This document shows positions 25,049 to 32,373 of a stretch of 32,373 nucleotides of DNA, piece after piece. Both the position numbers and the translations under genes were made by a program. The stretch is from Candidatus Oceanisphaera merdipullorum (GTDB lineage Bacteria; Pseudomonadota; Gammaproteobacteria; Enterobacterales; Aeromonadaceae), in assembly GCA_018883865.1 (NCBI GenBank), contig JAHLFI010000079.1:1-32373 (forward strand), given 5' to 3'. The notes under the pieces are model-generated. The model saw only the letters and a list, made by a program, of their open reading frames with translations. It searched no databases and was not told where the DNA came from. Positions within the stretch are counted from its first letter, which is position 1, and the number at the start of each line of letters is the position of its first letter.

Positions 25049-27331
25049 ATGACGGGTTTAAACAACACTATGTTTACTGCTTCCTCAACGTCAGCCTTAA
25101 TGCTCGCCTTTAAGAACGTGCTCAACAGCAGTCACGTTTTTTTTGCGCTTAAAGTATTATTAGCCATGGGCGGCATATTCCTGGCAGGCTTAGCCATGGA
25201 TCAAACGCCAGCGGCGGTGACGCTCACCCTCGGCGTAATGGCCGGCGCCTTAAGTGAAGTGGATCAAAATCCTAAAGGCCGACTGCGTCATCTCTTGATA
25301 AGCCTGTGTTGTTTTTTTATCGCCATTACCTTAGTCACGCTATTACTCCCCCACCCTTGGGCTTTTGGCCCGTTATTAGTGCTGGGCACCTTGGTGTTGA
25401 TGCTGATGGCGGCGTGGGGAAATACTAAGGGCAATCTGGGCTTTGGTATCTTGTTGGTGTCCCTGTATGCAATGCAAGGCCATGCGGACAGCCCGTCCTT
25501 TTGGTATCAGCCTTTGTTATTAACGCTGGGGGCAGCTTGGTATGGCCTATTGTCTTGGCTTATCTTACTTATCTGGCCTTATAAGCAAGTACAAGAACAA
25601 CTGGCTCAGTGCTACTTTGCCTTAGCTCGTTATTTAGTCGACAAGTCCCGCTTCTTCGACAGTCCACCGGAGCAACATCAAGCACTGCGTCATCAATTAG
25701 CACAAGTAAACATAGGCTTAGTCAGCGCACTGGAGCACACCAAACGCATGCTTAATCGCCGTCGCAACGCAAGCGCCCCAGACCCTGAACTTAACCGTTT
25801 GTTAGCCTTGTATTTGTTAGTACAAGAGATGCACGAACGGGCCGCGTCCAGTCATTATTCTTATCAACAATTGAATCACGACTTACATCAAGATCCCGTT
25901 TTACAGGGCTATCAAGTGTTAATGGTCGAGCTTGGCGAGTCTTGCAAACAATTGGCCTACGCTATTTTGCATCATCACAGCTATCAGCACAGCAGCCGTA
26001 TCAATTGGGAGCTAAGCGCATTACAAAATCAGATCGACTATCGCCATCTAAAACAGCATTATCCCGCCTCCTTGGCGAGTGCAATGCGTTATTTAGGCCG
26101 TAATATCAGTCATTTGCATCAAGCTTTGCTACGCGGCGAAACACTCACTCAACCTCAGCCAAACGATCGACTGCTGAACGACCTCGCCGTGGAGCTGGCA
26201 CAAGTGCCGCGTCAGGCGTTTTGGCCCAAACTTAAGGCACTGTTACACCCAAACGCCCTATTATTTCGCCACTGTATCCGCCTGTGCGCCTGCTTTGCAG
26301 TAGGTTATGGGGTGATCTGCTATTTCGAACTCGCCCGCGGCTACTGGATATTATTAACCATATTATTTGTGTGCCAGCCCAGTTTTAGTGCCACTCGCCA
26401 GCGGTTAATACAGCGCACCTTAGGTACGCTAGGCGGCATACTGGTAGCGGTGCCGTTATTAGCCGTATTCCCCAGTGTGAGTGCGCAAATTGTCATTTTA
26501 TTGCTCTGTGCCTTCATATTCTTTACCCAGACTAAAGTGAATTACAGCTGGGCGGTGGGCTTTGTCACCTTGTTTGTATTGCTAGCCTTCAACTTACAAG
26601 GCGGCGCCAGCGAGCTGATTTGGCAACCGAGATTAATGGATACCTTACTGGGCTGTGTACTGGCCTTTGTGGCGGTATGGTGCATTTGGCCGGATTGGCA
26701 ACAGCGACACTTGCCCCGCTTGTTGGCAGATGCCATGGACGCTAATGCCAATTATCTGGCGGCGATCGCTAAGCAGTTTACCGAGGGGCGGATGGAAAGC
26801 CGCATAGACAACCTCGACTACCGACTACCACGTAAACAGGCACATTTGGCCGATAACCAGTTAGCACTCGCTTGGCAGCATATTCGCGTGGAGCCAGTAG
26901 CCAAATATTGGCTAAGCGTCTGTTTTGATATTGCCTATCGTAATCATGCGCTCTTGTCGTATTTATCGGCGCTGGGTGCGCACCGCAGCCAAGAAGTGCG
27001 CTTGTTGGATAACCAAGTACTGCAAATCCAGTATCTAGTGCAGCAACTACAAACGGCGGCTCACGCATTGCGCAGTAATCGCCCTCTGCCTTTGAGCACA
27101 ACCTTGCCTTGGTTGACGTTAAGTAAGCAGCAGCCCAATCTGCAACCGGCAAATGAGCAAGCACCAAGCGACGCCTTCCCCTGCGCTGACACCCTCATTA
27201 CCGAGCAACAAGAATGGCAATGCGTCAGTCAGCAGCTGCTCAGTCACATAGCGTTAGTGGTTGCCGATTTATACCAACTGGCAGAGAATTTTCCGCATCC
27301 TGACACGACGACAGATGCGCGCCCCCTCTGA
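25049..27331 (+). CDS. yccS: YccS-like FUSC family membrane protein
   Basis: Large inner-membrane protein of about 760 residues with the YccS/YhfK layout. A first set of membrane helices spans about residues 30-180, a cytoplasmic helical domain about 185-400, a second FUSC-type helix set about 415-550 (RGYWILLTILFVCQPSFSATRQRLIQRTLGTLGG is its hallmark, seen in two overlapping parts), and a cytoplasmic tail completes it. The family includes aromatic-acid efflux proteins (AaeB), but the function of YccS is not established. The start is uncertain: ATG at 25049, TTG at 25028 and ATG at 25070 are all possible and none has a good ribosome site. It stands between yccA and tusE, with 59 bp before tusE. 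Confidence 0.85.
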   Translation: MTGLNNTMFTASSTSALMLAFKNVLNSSHVFFALKVLLAMGGIFLAGLAMDQTPAAVTLTLGVMAGALSEVDQNPKGRLRHLLISLCCFFIAITLVTLLLPHPWAFGPLLVLGTLVLMLMAAWGNTKGNLGFGILLVSLYAMQGHADSPSFWYQPLLLTLGAAWYGLLSWLILLIWPYKQVQEQLAQCYFALARYLVDKSRFFDSPPEQHQALRHQLAQVNIGLVSALEHTKRMLNRRRNASAPDPELNRLLALYLLVQEMHERAASSHYSYQQLNHDLHQDPVLQGYQVLMVELGESCKQLAYAILHHHSYQHSSRINWELSALQNQIDYRHLKQHYPASLASAMRYLGRNISHLHQALLRGETLTQPQPNDRLLNDLAVELAQVPRQAFWPKLKALLHPNALLFRHCIRLCACFAVGYGVICYFELARGYWILLTILFVCQPSFSATRQRLIQRTLGTLGGILVAVPLLAVFPSVSAQIVILLLCAFIFFTQTKVNYSWAVGFVTLFVLLAFNLQGGASELIWQPRLMDTLLGCVLAFVAVWCIWPDWQQRHLPRLLADAMDANANYLAAIAKQFTEGRMESRIDNLDYRLPRKQAHLADNQLALAWQHIRVEPVAKYWLSVCFDIAYRNHALLSYLSALGAHRSQEVRLLDNQVLQIQYLVQQLQTAAHALRSNRPLPLSTTLPWLTLSKQQPNLQPANEQAPSDAFPCADTLITEQQEWQCVSQQLLSHIALVVADLYQLAENFPHPDTTTDARPL

Positions 27332-27390
27332 GTTAGGTAATATTACCGTCAGAGAAATATGGTTCAAAATGCAGGAATAAAGGAAAGAAG

Positions 27391-27720
27391 ATGTTTGAAT
27401 TTGCAGGGCGTACCATAGAAACAGATACCCAAGGCTACCTTAAGCAGCATCAAGACTGGCAACCCGAAATGGTGCCCTTATTGGCAGAGCAAGAAGGCAT
27501 AGTGTTAAGTAACGAGCATTGGGAAGTGGTACAGTTTGTGCGGGATTTTTATCTTAAGTACAACACGTCGCCCGCCATGCGCGCCTTAGTAAAAGCCATG
27601 GCCAATGAGCTAGGAGCAGATAAAGGCAACAGCCGTTATTTATTCCGCTTATTCCCTCAGGGCCCGGCTAAGCAAGCCACTAAACTGGCGGGTTTGCCCA
27701 AGCCGGCAAAGTGCTTGTAA
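27391..27720 (+). CDS. tusE: Sulfurtransferase TusE (DsrC family)
   Basis: Takes a persulfide sulfur from the TusBCD complex and hands it to MnmA for 2-thiolation of the tRNA wobble uridine. The 109-residue protein equals the E. coli length. It has the N-terminal [17 protein letters not shown] and the C-terminal [19 protein letters not shown], with the sulfur-carrying Cys108 as the penultimate residue. AAGGAAAG lies just before the ATG. It may be co-transcribed with the yccS-like gene, since no terminator separates them. Confidence 0.95.
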   Translation: MFEFAGRTIETDTQGYLKQHQDWQPEMVPLLAEQEGIVLSNEHWEVVQFVRDFYLKYNTSPAMRALVKAMANELGADKGNSRYLFRLFPQGPAKQATKLAGLPKPAKCL

Positions 27721-27740
27721 CTAACGATTTACGCTATAAA

Positions 27741-27792
27741 CCGTACGCTATAAGTCACAAAACGGTGCTCGTCTTGAACATAGCGCGTACGG
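27741..27792. terminator. Stem-loop between convergent tusE and grxD
   Basis: CCGTACGCTAT (27741-27751) pairs with ATAGCGCGTACGG (27780-27792) across 11 bp with a 2-nt bulge and a 28-nt loop. The gap contains no classic T-tailed terminator, so this hairpin is the only candidate 3' end structure for either gene. Confidence 0.4.
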
Positions 27793-27813
27793 AATATGGC
27801 TTACCGCTATTTT

Positions 27814-28152
27814 TTATTCTTGCTCTGGCTTTGGATATTTAGCGGCGGTTTCGGCAATTAATGGCTTAAGCTCGCCCTGTTGGAACATCTCCATGATGAT
27901 ATCGCAACCGCCTATTAGCTCACCATCAACCCACAGTTGTGGAAATGTCGGCCAATCGGCGTATTTCGGCAATTCGGCGCGGATCTCTGGGTTTTGTAAG
28001 ATATCTACGAAGGCAAAGGGTTCACCACAATTCATCAAGGCTTGTGACGCTTGCGCGGAAAAACCGCAGCTGGGGAACTTAGGCGAGCCTTTCATATAAA
28101 GCAGGATCGGATTCTCGGCGATCTGGGTTTTAATCTTCTCAATTGTTTCCAT
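27814..28152 (-). CDS. grxD: Monothiol glutaredoxin GrxD
   Basis: Cytoplasmic CGFS-type glutaredoxin that carries [2Fe-2S] clusters and takes part in iron-sulfur delivery. The 112-residue protein (E. coli 115) has KGSPKFPSCGFSAQ with the Cys29-Gly30-Phe31-Ser32 active site, the WPTFPQLWVDGELIGG glutathione and cis-proline region, and the GGCDI segment. The start at 28152 is supported by GAGGTG 4-5 nt upstream; the open frame reaches back to 28221 without family conservation. It diverges from sodB. Confidence 0.95.
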   Translation of the reverse strand: METIEKIKTQIAENPILLYMKGSPKFPSCGFSAQASQALMNCGEPFAFVDILQNPEIRAELPKYADWPTFPQLWVDGELIGGCDIIMEMFQQGELKPLIAETAAKYPKPEQE

Positions 28153-28382
28153 GTGCACCTCAAGTCGGCTACTTATTCGCAACCAATTAAAAACAGGCAA
28201 GTCATCAAGATGACAATTCAAGCGTCTATTCTACGTTATCCCTCAAGGGTCACAAGTGCACAGCACGAAAATTACCGCTCAAGGTTAATGTCTAGCTATT
28301 AAGTAAGCGCGATTGGCCGAGCATAACTGCAAATGATAAATATTCCAGTGATGACAATACCTTACCCTTACAAACGCTGGTG

Positions 28383-28412
28383 TTGTTTAGCCATCCAGCT
28401 AGCTGCTACAAT
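28383..28412 (+). promoter_or_regulatory. Predicted sodB promoter
   Basis: TTGTTT (28383-28388) and TACAAT (28407-28412) are separated by 18 bp. Transcription would start near 28419 and give a leader of about 110 nt. Confidence 0.45.
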
Positions 28413-28430
28413 GAATTAAGCAATTTAGCA

Positions 28431-28509
28431 GGCACCACTCTTTTGTTGTGCGTGGTGCCGCCTGATAAAAGCAAGTAGCAATGTCGAGACCAGCCTTAAG
28501 GCTGGCACC
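28431..28509 (+). promoter_or_regulatory. Structured sodB leader
   Basis: A perfect 8-bp stem GGCACCAC (28431-28438)/GTGGTGCC (28452-28459) is followed by a 16-bp perfect palindrome CCAGCCTTAAGGCTGG (28490-28505). GGCACC recurs at 28504-28509 and can compete for GGTGCC (28454-28459). The structure ends about 10 nt before the GGAGA ribosome site of sodB. Confidence 0.4.
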
Positions 28510-28531
28510 ATCAAAAATGGAGAATATAATA

Positions 28532-29113
28532 ATGGCATTTGAACTTCCCGCCCTGCCGTACGCAAAAAACGCCCTGCTGCCACATATTTCTGAGGAAACT
28601 CTGGAGTATCACTACGGTAAGCATCACAACTCTTACGTGGTTAACCTGAATAACTTAGTACCGGGTACCGAGTTTGAAGGTAAGTCTCTGGAAGAGATCA
28701 TCAAGACTTCTACAGGCGGCGTATTCAACAACGCGGCACAGATTTGGAACCACACCTTCTATTGGCATTGCTTAGCGCCAAACGGTGGCGGCGAGCCTAC
28801 CGGAGCCTTGGCTGACGCCATTAAAGCTGCATTCGGTTCATTCGATGCCTTCAAAGAAGAGTTCACTAAATCTTGCGTGAGCAACTTCGGTTCAGGCTGG
28901 ACGTGGTTGGTGAAGAATGCCGACGGTACCGTGGCTATCGCTAACACTTCTAACGCCGGTTGCCCGCTGACTGGTGACGCGACACCTTTGCTGACTTGTG
29001 ATGTGTGGGAACATGCCTACTACATAGACTATCGCAACGTGCGTCCTGACTATGTAAAAGCCTTCTGGTCACTGGTTAACTGGGAATTTGCGGCAGAAAA
29101 CTTCGCCAAGTAA
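28532..29113 (+). CDS. sodB: Iron superoxide dismutase SodB
   Basis: Cytoplasmic homodimeric enzyme that converts superoxide to oxygen and peroxide. The 193-residue product equals the E. coli SodB length. The metal ligands are His27 (YHYGKHH), His74 (IWNHTFYWH), Asp157 and His161 ([13 protein letters not shown]). The [11 protein letters not shown] and [11 protein letters not shown] context is that of the iron-type rather than the manganese-type enzyme. The start at 28532 is chosen because GGAGA lies 8 nt upstream and the family start [15 protein letters not shown] follows. Upstream in-frame codons back to 28481 fall inside the structured leader. Confidence 0.96.
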   Translation: MAFELPALPYAKNALLPHISEETLEYHYGKHHNSYVVNLNNLVPGTEFEGKSLEEIIKTSTGGVFNNAAQIWNHTFYWHCLAPNGGGEPTGALADAIKAAFGSFDAFKEEFTKSCVSNFGSGWTWLVKNADGTVAIANTSNAGCPLTGDATPLLTCDVWEHAYYIDYRNVRPDYVKAFWSLVNWEFAAENFAK

Positions 29114-29124
29114 ATTTTTAGTGT

Positions 29125-29706
<582 letters not shown>

Positions 29707-31146
29707 ATGTTAAGACGTACCAAGATAGTTACTACCCTAGGCCCGGCTACCGATCGCGACAATAACCTCGAAGGTATTATCAAAGCAGGCGCCAACGTAG
29801 TGCGCATGAACTTTTCTCACGGCACCGCCGAAGATCATATGAACCGCGCCAATCAAGTACGTGAAATCGCCAAGAGACTGGGCGTGCACGTGGCAATTTT
29901 GGGTGACCTGCAAGGCCCTAAGATCCGCGTTTCTACTTTTAAAGATAAAAAAATCCACTTAAACCTGGGCGACAAGTTTATCTTGGACGCAGACTTAGGC
30001 TTAGGCTTAGGCGACGAAACTCAAGTAGGCATCGACTATAAAGATCTGCCACGTGACGTTAAAGTTGATGACGTACTTTTGCTGGACGATGGCCGCGTAC
30101 AACTGCGTGTTGACAGCGTAGAAGGCAACAAGGTATTCACGAGCGTGACCGTTGCTGGCCCCCTGTCTAACAACAAGGGCATTAACAAGAAAGGCGGCGG
30201 TTTATCTGCGCCAGCCCTGACTGAAAAAGACAAAGAAGACATCATCACAGCCGCTAAAATTGGCGTAGATTACTTAGCCGTATCTTTCCCTCGTACTGGC
30301 GAAGACATGCGCATTGCTCGTGAATTGGCTCGCGCCGCCGGCAGCAACGCCAAGCTGGTTGCCAAAGTAGAGCGCGCCGAAGCCGTTGCTTCCGACGCGG
30401 CCATGGAAGACGTGATCTTAGCATCAGACGTAGTCATGGTTGCTCGTGGTGACTTAGGTGTGGAAATTGGTGACTCTGAACTGGTTGGCGTACAGAAGAA
30501 GCTGATCCGCGCGTCACGTCGTTTAAACCGCGTCGTTATTACCGCCACCCAAATGATGGAATCCATGATTTCAGCGCCACTGCCAACGCGTGCCGAAGTC
30601 ATGGACGTCGCCAACGCCGTACTGGATGGTACCGATGCGGTGATGCTGTCAGCTGAAACCGCCGCCGGTGACTTCCCAATTGAAACCGTTAAAGCCATGG
30701 CTGAAGTGTGTTTAGGCGCCGAGAAGCACCCAAGCATCAACGTGTCTAACCACCGCATGAACTTCACCTTCACCTCGGTTGAAGAAACCATCGCCATGTC
30801 GACCATGTATGCGGCTAACCACTTGCAAGGTGTTAAAGCTATCGTGGCCTTAACTCATTCAGGTACTACTCCCCTGCTGCTGTCACGCATCAGCTCTGGT
30901 CTGCCAATTTTCTCAATGTCTGGCGAAGACAAGACATTGGCATGGAGCAGCATGTACCGCGGCGTAACCCCTGTGTACTTTAAGCACGACACTGCTTTAA
31001 GCAACGCCGAAGTGAGCCGTGACGCCTTGGCGACCTTAAAAGCGGCCGGCTACGTAAACAGCGGTGACTTAGTGTTGCTGACTCATGGCGATGCCATGGA
31101 AGTCATCGGCAGCACCAATACCTGTAAAATTCTGACTGTTGAATAA
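29707..31146 (+). CDS. pykA: Pyruvate kinase (PykA type)
   Basis: Transfers phosphate from phosphoenolpyruvate to ADP, the last step of glycolysis. The 479-residue protein is closest to E. coli PykA (480), the AMP-activated isozyme. Visible blocks are [58 protein letters not shown] and [26 protein letters not shown] and the C-terminal allosteric domain ending [12 protein letters not shown] follow. GGAG lies about 8 nt before the ATG. A small open frame ends with TAATG on the start codon. An FNR-type palindrome lies about 270 bp upstream, and a strong terminator follows. Confidence 0.96.
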   Translation: MLRRTKIVTTLGPATDRDNNLEGIIKAGANVVRMNFSHGTAEDHMNRANQVREIAKRLGVHVAILGDLQGPKIRVSTFKDKKIHLNLGDKFILDADLGLGLGDETQVGIDYKDLPRDVKVDDVLLLDDGRVQLRVDSVEGNKVFTSVTVAGPLSNNKGINKKGGGLSAPALTEKDKEDIITAAKIGVDYLAVSFPRTGEDMRIARELARAAGSNAKLVAKVERAEAVASDAAMEDVILASDVVMVARGDLGVEIGDSELVGVQKKLIRASRRLNRVVITATQMMESMISAPLPTRAEVMDVANAVLDGTDAVMLSAETAAGDFPIETVKAMAEVCLGAEKHPSINVSNHRMNFTFTSVEETIAMSTMYAANHLQGVKAIVALTHSGTTPLLLSRISSGLPIFSMSGEDKTLAWSSMYRGVTPVYFKHDTALSNAEVSRDALATLKAAGYVNSGDLVLLTHGDAMEVIGSTNTCKILTVE

Positions 31147-31175
31147 GCTAAAATTTTAAGCTAATCACAGCCAGT

Positions 31176-31204
31176 AAAAAGCCGCTCTCAAGAGCGGCTT
31201 TTTT
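31176..31204 (+). terminator. Rho-independent terminator of pykA
   Basis: The perfect 8-bp stem GCCGCTCT (31181-31188)/AGAGCGGC (31191-31198) is preceded by five A and followed by six T, about 30 bp after the pykA stop codon. Confidence 0.92.
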
Positions 31205-31322
31205 GATCCTAACGTAAAGAACGTAAGACGCTTTACGCCATACGCTGTCCGTTAAAGATAAAACCAAACCGAACTACGCTTTCCCTAAACGTAGGGCGTA
31301 CCGCGTAGACGTACGGCTTGCT
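31205..31322. other. Convergent pykA-fadE gap with small palindromes
   Basis: Short inverted repeats are packed here: CCCTA/TAGGG (31284-31297) and GCGTAC/GTACGGC-type arms near 31296-31319. No T-tailed terminator for fadE is evident. The words GTACG and TTTACGC resemble those in the tusE-grxD gap. Confidence 0.3.
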
Positions 31323-32373
31323 TTACAACTCACCCGGCTTAAAACTGTCCACGGCGATGGCGTTACGGCGCAGTTCATCCGCATGTTGTAAGCGCTCAAT
31401 GTCTGCCTCACTGATAATATGGTGCTCTTTCGCTTGGGCCAGTAGCGCGTTAAAGGATAACTTGCGGGCCAAGGTGCCCGCTTTTTGGGCGACACGCAAT
31501 TTATGCTCGATATCTTGCACGCCCACCATGGCCAAGAACGCCGCCTCTACTTCACCCAGTCCCGGCAGACTGACATCTGGTACATAACAAAGCCTAGTTA
31601 AGCGTTGGCGAACATGGGAGCTCGGGGTCATTAACAACTCACTAATGTCTTGAGCATGCTTATCCAGCGGCTTCTTATAATGATTACCAAATGGGAAAAT
31701 TAAGGCTTTAAGTATGCCGGCCACCACACGATTGGGAAAGTTATCAAAGAAACCGTCCAGCGCTTCGCCAATCAAATGTAAGTTACGGCTCAAGGCATAG
31801 TGCACGAAGGGCAATTCATCACGGGTTCGGCCGTTATCTTCAAAAAACTTCAAGGTGGCACTGCCCAAGTACAAATGACTCAGCACATCGCCCAGACGCG
31901 CCGATATCATCTCTTTCCGCTTCAAATCACCGCCTAAAATCAGCATCGACATATCCGCACACAATGCTAGCGCTTTGCTCATGCGTGCTAGCTGACGATA
32001 ATAAACGGCTGTTTCACCCGATACCGGTGAGTGATTAAAACGCGCACCTGTTAATCCCTGCTCCAGAGCACCAAACACGTTACCTATGGCAAAACCAAGG
32101 TGCTTAAACAATAACTTATCAAACTCATCCAAGCCCGCTTGCTGATCTGGGTTGGCCGCCGCTTGTAACTCTGCCAATACATAAGGGTGGCAGCGGGTGG
32201 CACCTTGACCAAAGATCATCAAGTTACGGGTTAAAATATTGGCGCCTTCTACGGTAATGGCCACGGGTATGCCCATATAATTGTGCGCTAAATAATTTTT
32301 AGGCCCCATCTGAATGCCTTTGCCCGCGTGCACGTCCATGGCGTGATCGAGCACTGTGCGCGCCATTTCCGTC
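31323..32373 (-). CDS. fadE: Acyl-CoA dehydrogenase FadE, C-terminal part
   Basis: First enzyme of the beta-oxidation cycle; it oxidises acyl-CoA to 2-enoyl-CoA with FAD. Only the last 349 or so codons lie in the window. The frame continues past position 32373 (upstream codons read ...Thr-Glu before Met), so the true start is outside; the full E. coli protein has 814 residues. The visible part begins in the acyl-CoA dehydrogenase C-terminal domain (DVHAGKGIQMGPKNYLA, VEGANILTRNLMIFGQGATR) and continues through the FadE-specific C-terminal extension to RNAIAVDSFKPGEL. Together with fadIJ and fadL it completes much of the fatty acid degradation set in this window. Confidence 0.93.
   Translation of the reverse strand, partial: TEMARTVLDHAMDVHAGKGIQMGPKNYLAHNYMGIPVAITVEGANILTRNLMIFGQGATRCHPYVLAELQAAANPDQQAGLDEFDKLLFKHLGFAIGNVFGALEQGLTGARFNHSPVSGETAVYYRQLARMSKALALCADMSMLILGGDLKRKEMISARLGDVLSHLYLGSATLKFFEDNGRTRDELPFVHYALSRNLHLIGEALDGFFDNFPNRVVAGILKALIFPFGNHYKKPLDKHAQDISELLMTPSSHVRQRLTRLCYVPDVSLPGLGEVEAAFLAMVGVQDIEHKLRVAQKAGTLARKLSFNALLAQAKEHHIISEADIERLQHADELRRNAIAVDSFKPGEL

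Larger units (their letters stand above)
28153..28531. other. Divergent grxD-sodB control region
   Basis: This 379-bp gap has no gene of its own. It holds a weak Fur-box-like sequence (28329-28347), a candidate sodB promoter (28383-28412) and a sodB leader with two hairpins. One arm of the first hairpin could pair instead with a segment next to the ribosome site. Confidence 0.5.

Noticed and set aside
30270-30806. 178-codon open frame opposite pykA
   Set aside because: It is antisense to a highly conserved enzyme, has Ser/Ala/Thr-rich low-complexity translation and no ribosome site, so it is a shadow frame.

Overview
This window is a conserved chromosomal stretch from a gammaproteobacterium. 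The protein sequences stay close to Escherichia coli counterparts in length and motifs (FadI/FadJ, PutP, RpsA, IHF-beta, H-NS, YccA, TusE, SodB, PykA). The sigma/DUF3379 pair, the EAL-HDOD protein and the NhaC-type antiporter point to a marine relative in or near the Aeromonadaceae (Oceanisphaera/Oceanimonas-like). That placement is inferred from gene content and protein similarity. I see no phage, insertion sequence, CRISPR array or rRNA operon.

Layout: positions 1-200 hold a gene-free, hairpin-rich stretch. 200-2730 is the divergent biotin pair bioB/bioA around a BirA-type operator. 2776-6263 is the fadIJ beta-oxidation operon with a FadR-like site upstream. 6642-7941 is an ECF sigma factor overlapping a membrane DUF3379 protein, the probable anti-sigma factor. 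8393-11410 carries putP (proline/Na+ symporter, with a CRP-like site) and fadL (long-chain fatty acid channel). 11574-14427 is a convergent pair, an EAL-HDOD signalling protein and an NhaC-family antiporter, whose upstream regions share a similar inverted repeat. A gene-free region of almost 800 bp with several hairpins and AT-rich DNA precedes hns at 15210.

From 15730 to 21355 the minus strand carries a small DUF3820 gene, pyrF, lapB, lapA, ihfB, rpsA and cmk, in the familiar gammaproteobacterial order from cmk to pyrF. ribA (plus), an SDR oxidoreductase, a RluA-type pseudouridine synthase and tRNA-Ser(UGA) (all minus) follow. 24246-27720 holds yccA, a yccS-like FUSC membrane protein and tusE. 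grxD and sodB diverge at about 28.3 kb. pykA follows on the plus strand after a 593-bp region with a perfect FNR palindrome, and the window ends inside fadE on the minus strand.

Taken together, the window gathers fatty acid uptake (fadL), beta-oxidation (fadE, fadI, fadJ), biotin synthesis, proline uptake, LPS quality control (lapAB), translation (rpsA, tusE, tRNA-Ser), nucleoid proteins (hns, ihfB) and redox defence (sodB, grxD). Most of it is ordinary housekeeping. The parts most worth a second look are the ECF/DUF3379 pair, the shared inverted repeat upstream of the EAL-HDOD and NhaC genes, the structured intergenic DNA upstream of hns, the sodB leader, and the pykA upstream region.
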